Positions 6,624-11,683 of a DNA stretch of 11,683 bases are shown here, one piece after another. A model generated the notes under the pieces. The model had not been told where the DNA came from. It did not search any database and worked only from the letters and a program-made list of their open reading frames with translations. How positions within the stretch are numbered: the first letter of the stretch is position 1; the number at the start of each line of letters is the position of its first letter. A program made the position numbers and the translations under genes. This DNA is from Flavobacteriaceae bacterium (GTDB taxonomy: Bacteria; Bacteroidota; Bacteroidia; Flavobacteriales; Flavobacteriaceae). The stretch lies in contig NZDM01000024.1 of assembly GCA_002690085.1 (NCBI GenBank), forward strand, positions 5,205 to 16,887, given 5' to 3'.

Positions 6624-7657
6624 AAAATTATTTTAGATCGCTCTCTAAAGCGGCACTGCTTATGATTTATCTGGTGATTATAGCCGGAGCAATCGTCCGT
6701 ATGACAGGCTCCGGAATGGGCTGCCCAGATTGGCCTAAATGTTTTGGCTACTATGTGCCTCCAACCAAAGGAAAACAGCTATTGTTTAAACCCAATCACA
6801 GCTATAAAAAGGGTATGATGATTTTGATGGACCACGAGCAATTTATGGTCGCTAAGAAAGACTTTATAAGCAATCAAACACTACAAGATAGCAACTGGGA
6901 AGTTTATAGCGTGCATGATTATGCGTTATATGACCCTGTACACACTTGGATTGAGTACATCAATAGGCTCATTGGCGCTTTGGCAGGAATTCCCATACTA
7001 ATTTTAGCCATCTTATCCTTTTGGCTTTTTAAGGAAAACCCTTGGATAACTGTTATAGCCTTGCTTACAGTGTTTGGAATGGGCTTTCAGGCATGGCTTG
7101 GGAAAACGGTCGTTGATTCAAATTTAGCACCTTTTAAAATCACCATTCACATGGTTATGGCCTTGATTATTGTGGTTTTTATCTTGTACCTCATATTTAG
7201 CACCAAAACATCCTTCAAATCTCAAGCATACCACTCCATGTTTTACAATGTTTTAGGTATTGGTCTTGTCTTAACATTGATCCAGATTGTTTTGGGAACC
7301 CAGGTCCGGCAATTTGTAGATGAGCAAACCAAACTCATAGGCTATGAGAAAAATCTTTGGCTTGCCAAGCCTGAAATAAACTTTTACATACATCGATCTA
7401 CCTCTGTTTTGGTGCTCTTACTAAATGGTTACTTGTGGCACAAAAACAAAACATTAAACTTAGGCTTTCGTAAAATAAATCTTGTGATGGGATGTATTCT
7501 TTTGGAAGTATGCACAGGAATATTGATGTATTATTTTGATTTTCCTTTTCTAAGTCAGCCTTTACATCTTGTTATAGCCTCTGTTTTATTCGGAATTCAG
7601 ATGTATATTGGCCTCGAAATATTACATCAAAAAAAATTATCAACTCAGCGTTCCTAA
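6620..7657 (+). CDS. ctaA: Heme A synthase, COX15/CtaA family
   Basis: 345 residues, integral inner-membrane protein with two related four-helix halves. It oxidises the C8 methyl of heme O to give heme A for aa3-type cytochrome oxidases. The first helix ends in R-M-T-G-S-G-M-G-C-P-D-W-P-K-C (27-41): the Cys 35/Cys 41 pair matches the redox cysteines of Bacillus-type CtaA. The second-helix motif is I-E-Y-I-N-R (111-116): Glu 112 and Arg 116 are kept, but the usual heme-ligand His of E-x-x-H-R is Asn 115. The other three expected His are present: H177 (T-I-H-M), H258 (Y-I-H-R) and H316 (P-L-H-L). A long loop (about 44-108) separates helices 1 and 2, as I remember for Bacteroidota forms. The ATG overlaps the cca stop, and a pRiA4b-like gene follows after 14 bases. 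Confidence 0.9.
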   Translation: MKNYFRSLSKAALLMIYLVIIAGAIVRMTGSGMGCPDWPKCFGYYVPPTKGKQLLFKPNHSYKKGMMILMDHEQFMVAKKDFISNQTLQDSNWEVYSVHDYALYDPVHTWIEYINRLIGALAGIPILILAILSFWLFKENPWITVIALLTVFGMGFQAWLGKTVVDSNLAPFKITIHMVMALIIVVFILYLIFSTKTSFKSQAYHSMFYNVLGIGLVLTLIQIVLGTQVRQFVDEQTKLIGYEKNLWLAKPEINFYIHRSTSVLVLLLNGYLWHKNKTLNLGFRKINLVMGCILLEVCTGILMYYFDFPFLSQPLHLVIASVLFGIQMYIGLEILHQKKLSTQRS

Positions 7658-7671
7658 AAAACATATAAAAA

Positions 7672-8172
7672 ATGATTTACAGATTCAGAGCCATATTAGA
7701 CCACGATCAAAAAGAAGATATTTTTAGAGATATTGAAATTAGAAAAACTGACACTTTTGAAGACTTACACAATGTCTTGACCCAATCTTTTGGATTTGAT
7801 GGCAGTGAAATGGCCTCGTTTTATATCAGCAACGACCAATGGGAACAAGGACAGGAAATCGCTTTATTTGATATGGGTCAAAATACAGATGTTAAAATGA
7901 TGAACGAAACCATTGTTGAAGAACTCATCAATGAAGACAACAACAAACTCATTTACATATACGATTTTTTGAACATGTGGACATTTTTGATAGAATTGGG
8001 AGAAATCGTTGAAGAAGCCCGTGGGACTGATTATCCAAACCTAATGTTTGTTTGCGGTCAAGTCCCCTCTGAAGCACCAGAAAAACAATTTGAAGCTGAG
8101 GACCCAAATAGCATACAAGACGGTGCAGACGATCTTTTTGACGACTATGGAGAATCCTGGAATTGGAATTAA
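7672..8172 (+). CDS. Plasmid pRiA4b ORF-3-like (IS1096 TnpR-like) family protein
   Basis: 166 residues, soluble and very acidic, with no signal peptide. The N-terminal strand MIYRFRAIL, the I-F-R-D-I-E-I stretch (17-23), D-L-H-N (31-34), F-G-F-D-G-S-E-M-A-S-F-Y (40-51), W-E-Q-G-Q-E-I (57-63) and Y-I-Y-D-F-L-N-M-W-T-F (95-105) are the recognisable core of the pRiA4b ORF-3/IS1096 TnpR-like family. The name comes from plasmid and transposon members, but chromosomal Bacteroidota copies are common, and no catalytic residues are known to me. The last 30 residues are an Asp/Glu-rich tail. It lies 14 bases after ctaA and 51 bases before an ABC exporter gene, so it is probably co-transcribed with the former. 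No mobile-element ends are seen around it, and its role is unknown. Confidence 0.8.
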   Translation: MIYRFRAILDHDQKEDIFRDIEIRKTDTFEDLHNVLTQSFGFDGSEMASFYISNDQWEQGQEIALFDMGQNTDVKMMNETIVEELINEDNNKLIYIYDFLNMWTFLIELGEIVEEARGTDYPNLMFVCGQVPSEAPEKQFEAEDPNSIQDGADDLFDDYGESWNWN

Positions 8173-8223
8173 ACAAGATAGTGCGTAACGATTTGCGGTT
8201 TCATTCGTCATACATAAACAATT

Positions 8224-9120
8224 ATGGACACAGTTCTTCATTTAGAAAATATCAGTAAAAGTTTTGGCTACCTGAAAGCGGTTGAAAATCTGTCTTTTGA
8301 AATAAAAAAAGGCAATATTTATGGGCTTTTAGGACCCAACGGCAGTGGGAAATCTACCACCCTTGGAATGGTTTTAAATGTCGTGAATAAATCCGCTGGA
8401 AATTACAGCTGGTTTGATGGAAATATAGACACTCATCAAGCGTTAAAAAAAGTAGGTGCCATCATAGAGCATCCCAACTTTTATCCCTATATGTCAGCCT
8501 ACCAAAACCTTAAACTGGTATGCAGAATCAAAGGGGTTTCATGTGCGGCGATTGAAAAAGTCTTAGAAACTGTTGGGCTATTGGATCGCAAAGACAGCTT
8601 ATTTAGCAACTTTTCTCTTGGGATGAAACAACGTTTGGCCATCGCTTCAGCATTGCTTAACGACCCTGAAATTTTAATCCTAGACGAACCTACCAATGGT
8701 CTCGACCCGCAAGGAATTCATCAAATTAGAGAAATCATCAAAACGATTGCAAAAAAAGGCACTACCATTCTTTTGGCTTCTCACCTATTGGATGAAGTTG
8801 AAAAAGTTTGTACCCATGTCGTAATTTTAAGAAAAGGGAAAAAATTGTATTCTGGCCGAGTGGATGAAATGATTTCCAGTCATGGTTTTTTTGAAATGAA
8901 AAGCAATCAAATGGAAGGTCTTTTGAAGTTTTTAGATACACAGCCAAACATAGCTCATTATAAAAAAGAAAATGGGTTGGTAACAGCCTTTCTTTCCGAA
9001 CCCTTAAAATCGGAAATCTTTGTGAAATCGTTGTTTGAGAATGAAATTATTTTGACACATTTCATCAAACGCAAGCAGAGTCTTGAAGAACAGTTTTTAC
9101 AACTTACAGATAACAAATGA
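8224..9120 (+). CDS. ABC transporter ATP-binding protein, BcrA/LanF-like
   Basis: 298 residues. It is a single nucleotide-binding domain with a C-terminal extension: Walker A G-P-N-G-S-G-K-S-T (37-45), signature F-S-L-G-M-K-Q-R (130-137), Walker B I-L-I-L-D-E-P-T-N-G-L-D-P (150-162) with catalytic Glu 155, and H-loop A-S-H (185-187). In place of the Q-loop Gln there is Glu 82 in A-I-I-E-H-P-N-F-Y-P; this E-loop is typical of the BcrA/lantibiotic-immunity group of ABC-2 exporters. The domain from about 210 to 298 is family-specific and probably contacts the permease. It forms an exporter with the next gene, whose ATG overlaps its TGA (ATGA at 9117-9120). The substrate is unknown; peptide, lipid or antibiotic export are all possible. 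Confidence 0.9.
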   Translation: MDTVLHLENISKSFGYLKAVENLSFEIKKGNIYGLLGPNGSGKSTTLGMVLNVVNKSAGNYSWFDGNIDTHQALKKVGAIIEHPNFYPYMSAYQNLKLVCRIKGVSCAAIEKVLETVGLLDRKDSLFSNFSLGMKQRLAIASALLNDPEILILDEPTNGLDPQGIHQIREIIKTIAKKGTTILLASHLLDEVEKVCTHVVILRKGKKLYSGRVDEMISSHGFFEMKSNQMEGLLKFLDTQPNIAHYKKENGLVTAFLSEPLKSEIFVKSLFENEIILTHFIKRKQSLEEQFLQLTDNK

Positions 9121-9941
9121 TACGCTTATTACAGTTAGAATTACAAAAATTAATCCTAAACAGGACCAGTAAAATACTCATCTTTATCTCTTTTATTTTA
9201 CCCCTCTGTGTCATTGTATTGTCGGCTATTAAAATCAATTTTTTTGGATTTTTCACCCTAGAATTAGGTGAGCTTGGCATATTTAACTTTCCGATCGTTT
9301 GGCACATTACAACCTACTTTTCTGCCTTGTTTAAATTTTTCTTTGCCATTGTTGTCGTTTCAATGATTGGAAACGAATACAGCAATAAAACTCTAAAACA
9401 AAACCTTATTGATGGATTGTCCAAAAGAGAATTTATTCTTTCTAAATTTTACACCATTGTGTTTTTCTCTATAATTTCAACGGTTATCATTTTTATATTG
9501 TCTCTTGTTTTAGGACTTGTGTATTCCAGCTACAACGAAATAAGCATTATTGTCAGAGAAATTGAATTTTTACCAGCTTATTTCTTAAAACTATTGGGCT
9601 TCTTTTCATTTTGTCTATTTTTAGGGGTTTTTGCCAAACGCTCCGCTTTCGCTTTGGGATTTTTATTCGTTGATTTTATTCTAGAATGGATTGTTTTTGG
9701 TTTGATTGTTTGGAAGTCTAATGTTGAAATGGCTACCAAAATTCAAAACTTCTTTCCCTTGACTGCAATGTCAAACCTCATCAAACAACCCTTTCAAAGA
9801 GTTGCGATGTCCAAATTTCCAGAAAAAAACGATTTAGGCTATGATTATGCCGTTCATTTGGACAGCTCAATTATTGTTGTTTTATGGACCGCAATTTTTA
9901 TACTTTCAGCCTATTACTTGATTAAAAAAAGGGATTTATAA
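9117..9941 (+). CDS. ABC-2 type transporter permease
   Basis: 274 residues with about six hydrophobic segments near 18-38, 58-84, 111-136, 153-172, 177-198 and 250-268, and a short basic C-terminus (K-K-R-D-L). After the second span comes G-N-E-Y-S-N-K-T-L-K-Q-N (85-96), then D-G-L-S-K-R-E-F (99-106), the cytoplasmic coupling motif shared by this group of ABC-2 permeases. It should pair with the preceding ATPase as a homodimeric exporter at the inner membrane. Overlap of start and stop codons with the ATPase gene supports co-translation. No partner periplasmic or outer-membrane gene is seen in the window, so export to the periplasm or membrane extraction is the safest view. No strong terminator follows; the AT-rich inverted repeat at 9944-9962 is weak. 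Confidence 0.85.
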   Translation: MIRLLQLELQKLILNRTSKILIFISFILPLCVIVLSAIKINFFGFFTLELGELGIFNFPIVWHITTYFSALFKFFFAIVVVSMIGNEYSNKTLKQNLIDGLSKREFILSKFYTIVFFSIISTVIIFILSLVLGLVYSSYNEISIIVREIEFLPAYFLKLLGFFSFCLFLGVFAKRSAFALGFLFVDFILEWIVFGLIVWKSNVEMATKIQNFFPLTAMSNLIKQPFQRVAMSKFPEKNDLGYDYAVHLDSSIIVVLWTAIFILSAYYLIKKRDL

Positions 9942-10011
9942 GCAATTAATGTATTTTTAATTCCTAAAATAAAGTTATGTTAATAGCCTAAATTTTATAA
10001 CAATTTTTGTT

Positions 10012-10019
10012 TAGTTTTG
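10012..10019 (+). promoter_or_regulatory. -7 promoter element TAGTTTTG upstream of the secreted PKD protein
   Basis: TAGTTTTG matches TAnnTTTG exactly. It ends 20 bases before the proposed TTG start at 10040, so transcription would begin near 10025 with a leader of about 15 bases, similar to the other promoters in this window. A clear -33 TTG at 17-23 bases upstream is absent. Confidence 0.4.
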
Positions 10020-10039
10020 TTTTTTTACTATTAAACAAC

Positions 10040-11683
10040 TTGAGGTTTCTCTTTTTTTTTCTTTCTTTTGTTACGCTTGGATTTTCTCAAGCAGAAGCTT
10101 CCCATTGGTACTTTGGAAATGGCGCTGGACTTATTTTTGACACCACTGCAGGGACTGTTTTAGGTACAAATGCTGCAGCCTCAACAATCAGTACAAGTGA
10201 GGGGTGTTCATCTATTTCAGATTTCAATGGCAATTTATTGTTCTACACAGATGGTAGAAACGTTTGGGATAAAAATCACATCATCATGCCCAATGCCAAT
10301 TACAATGCGGGAACAGGGCTTTTAGGCGACCCCTCCAGCACCTCGTCAGGTTTGATTATACCCAAACCTGGAAACACTGATCAATATTATGTATTTACTG
10401 TAGATGAGCCCCACCATCAAAATGCATTTGCATTTCCAAATCAAGGCCCTGCAGACGTTTCTGGAAATGCGATTAGCAGCTATGACAGTGGTGGTTCAGT
10501 TCCTTTGGCAGATGATGGTTTCAACAATGGTTTGGCTTACTCACTTGTTGATTTAACACTTAATTCGGGGGATGGCGATATTGTCACTTCTGAAAAAAAT
10601 ATTCAATTACAAACCTACGATCCTAACGATCAATCGCAAGCAGCTTACAAATGTTCAGAAAAGATTACGGCTGTGGAACACGATGATGGACAATCGTATT
10701 GGGTAGTGACACATTTCATCAATAAATTTTATGCCTTTAGAGTCGATGCTTCAGGTGTAAATCCTATACCAGTAACAACCACCACCTCCACTTCCATTTC
10801 ACAACAGGGTTACAGGAGAAATGGTATTGGCTATATGAAAGCCTCACCAGATGGTAGCAAAATTGCTGTATGCCACCGTCAGAACGGCAATACAGAAGGT
10901 CAAAATTCAAATAATACGGGCAGTGTTTGGCTCTATGACTTTGACAATCAAACTGGCATAATCTCTAATCCATTGAATGTATATCCAAACTCAGGTCCCT
11001 ATGGCGTTGAGTTTTCAGCAGAAGCCACCAAATTATATGTAACGAGTGATGACTCGGTTATTCAATTTGATTTAGAGGCACCCAATCCAGCAGCGACCAT
11101 TACTACAGTTCATAGTGGATTTGATTTTATTGGGGCGCTTCAACTTGGTCCGGATGGAAAAATTTATGCTGCGAACACTGGAAATCAAAGCGCATTAGAT
11201 GTGATCAATGCACCAGAAGAATTAGGTGTGCTTTGTGGTTACACTAACGCTGGTATAGCACTGGCACCAGGGACTTCTGCTATAATTGGTTTACCGCCCT
11301 TCATACAATCTTTTTTTCTTGCTTCGATTGTTGTTGAAAATAACTGTTTGGGGGAGAGCACGCAGTTCAATGTTAGCACTTCACAGGCCTTTGACGAAAT
11401 TTTATGGAATTTTGGTGATGGTTTAGCAACAGGGACTTCAACAGCTATAAATCCCAGCTACAACTACGCAAATCCAGGAACTTATACCGTCACTGCTCAG
11501 ATCACTTCTGGGACAGAAATAAACACCTTTTCTCAAACCATTACTATTAGTGTGAATCCCACCGCAAATCCAGCGACTAACCTGGAAGAATGCGACTATG
11601 ATGGAGATGGAATTGTTGCTTTTGATTTTGTTGAAACTCAAACGCAAGTTCTTGGAAGTCAAGATCCCATTAATTTCACACTA
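10040..11683 (+). CDS. Secreted PKD-domain protein, probable T9SS type B cargo (3' partial)
   Basis: 548 codons, open to the window end. No ATG occurs in this frame after the stop at 9998-10000; TTG 10040 gives MRFLFFFLSFVTLGFSQAEA, an ideal signal peptide likely cut near residues 16-18. Residues about 20-130 carry a flavobacterial N-terminal signature: W-Y-F-G-N-G-A-G, T-S-E-G-C-S-S-I-S-D, G-N-L-L-F-Y-T-D-G (64-72), then S-S-T-S-S-G-L-I-I-P-K-P-G. Propeller-like repeats follow, with S-P-D-G (269-272) and G-P-D-G-K-I-Y (370-376). A PKD domain spans about 435-515 with W-N-F-G-D-G (456-461) and the Y-x-Y-A-N-P-G-T-Y-T-V strand. Then E-E-C-D-Y-D-G-D-G (516-524) begins a repeat typical of large flavobacterial surface proteins. 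The protein should cross the inner membrane by Sec and the outer membrane by the type IX system; the C-terminal sorting domain, if present, lies outside the window. Confidence 0.8.
   Translation, partial: MRFLFFFLSFVTLGFSQAEASHWYFGNGAGLIFDTTAGTVLGTNAAASTISTSEGCSSISDFNGNLLFYTDGRNVWDKNHIIMPNANYNAGTGLLGDPSSTSSGLIIPKPGNTDQYYVFTVDEPHHQNAFAFPNQGPADVSGNAISSYDSGGSVPLADDGFNNGLAYSLVDLTLNSGDGDIVTSEKNIQLQTYDPNDQSQAAYKCSEKITAVEHDDGQSYWVVTHFINKFYAFRVDASGVNPIPVTTTTSTSISQQGYRRNGIGYMKASPDGSKIAVCHRQNGNTEGQNSNNTGSVWLYDFDNQTGIISNPLNVYPNSGPYGVEFSAEATKLYVTSDDSVIQFDLEAPNPAATITTVHSGFDFIGALQLGPDGKIYAANTGNQSALDVINAPEELGVLCGYTNAGIALAPGTSAIIGLPPFIQSFFLASIVVENNCLGESTQFNVSTSQAFDEILWNFGDGLATGTSTAINPSYNYANPGTYTVTAQITSGTEINTFSQTITISVNPTANPATNLEECDYDGDGIVAFDFVETQTQVLGSQDPINFTL

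Noticed and set aside
7672..8172. Mobile element suggested by the IS1096/TnpR-like family name
   Set aside because: The protein has no transposase or recombinase motifs, and no terminal repeats or target duplications are visible around it.
9944..9962. AATTAA/TTAATT inverted repeat after the permease gene as a terminator
   Set aside because: The six-pair stem is all A-T with a 7-base loop and no T tract after it; such repeats are expected by chance in this AT-rich DNA.
11438..11662. Minus-strand frame at the right edge
   Set aside because: It lies opposite the PKD domain of the secreted protein, which has strong motif support, and shows no recognisable features.

Overview
The window reads as chromosomal DNA from a low-G+C member of the Bacteroidota, most likely a (marine) Flavobacteriaceae. 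Four things point there. Promoter-like sites match the Bacteroidota -7 consensus TAnnTTTG, once with a well-spaced -33 TTTG. Start codons lack clear Shine-Dalgarno sequences. The last gene is a large secreted protein with the N-terminal domain and PKD layout of flavobacterial type IX secretion (gliding-associated) proteins. A pRiA4b ORF-3-like protein and a short TsaC sit in a housekeeping operon. Every assignment comes from reading the sequence by eye; no database search was possible.

Region 1 (1-4501) is an AT-rich cell-surface glycan locus. It opens with the C-terminal part of a Stealth-type capsular polysaccharide phosphotransferase (1-456, +). A YrbL/PhoP_reg-family kinase-like gene follows on the minus strand. 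Then comes a tight plus-strand cassette of three genes: a LicC-like NTP transferase, a CDP-glycerol glycerophosphotransferase-family enzyme, and a WaaE/KdtX-like family 2 glycosyltransferase. The region closes with a minus-strand Kdo/LPS kinase-like gene whose 3' end overlaps that of the glycosyltransferase by 6 bases. Together they suggest assembly and phospho-decoration of LPS core or a surface polysaccharide: one enzyme activates a phosphorylated group with CTP, another transfers it as a phosphodiester, a third adds a sugar, and two kinase-fold proteins phosphorylate the glycolipid. The exact substrates cannot be read from sequence.

Region 2 (4606-9941) is a run of six plus-strand genes with gaps of at most 51 bases and two ATGA overlaps, so probably one operon or two: tsaC (tRNA t6A synthesis), cca (tRNA 3'-end CCA addition), ctaA (heme A synthase), a small acidic pRiA4b ORF-3-like protein, and an ABC-2 exporter (ATPase plus permease) of the BcrA/LanF type.

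Region 3 (10040-11683) is the first 548 codons of a long secreted protein that runs off the window. It has no ATG; a TTG codon gives an ideal signal peptide. It carries a propeller-like N-terminal domain, a PKD domain and the start of a DxDGDG-type repeat, and would be expected to end in a type IX sorting domain outside the window.

No gene-free stretch exceeds about 135 bases. I saw no tRNA, rRNA, CRISPR array, insertion sequence or phage gene. I did not find a clearly new defence or mobile system. The most unusual material is the phosphodiester-type surface glycan cassette, the N-for-H change in CtaA, the E-loop ABC ATPase and the TTG-started secreted protein with a T9 tract in its signal sequence.
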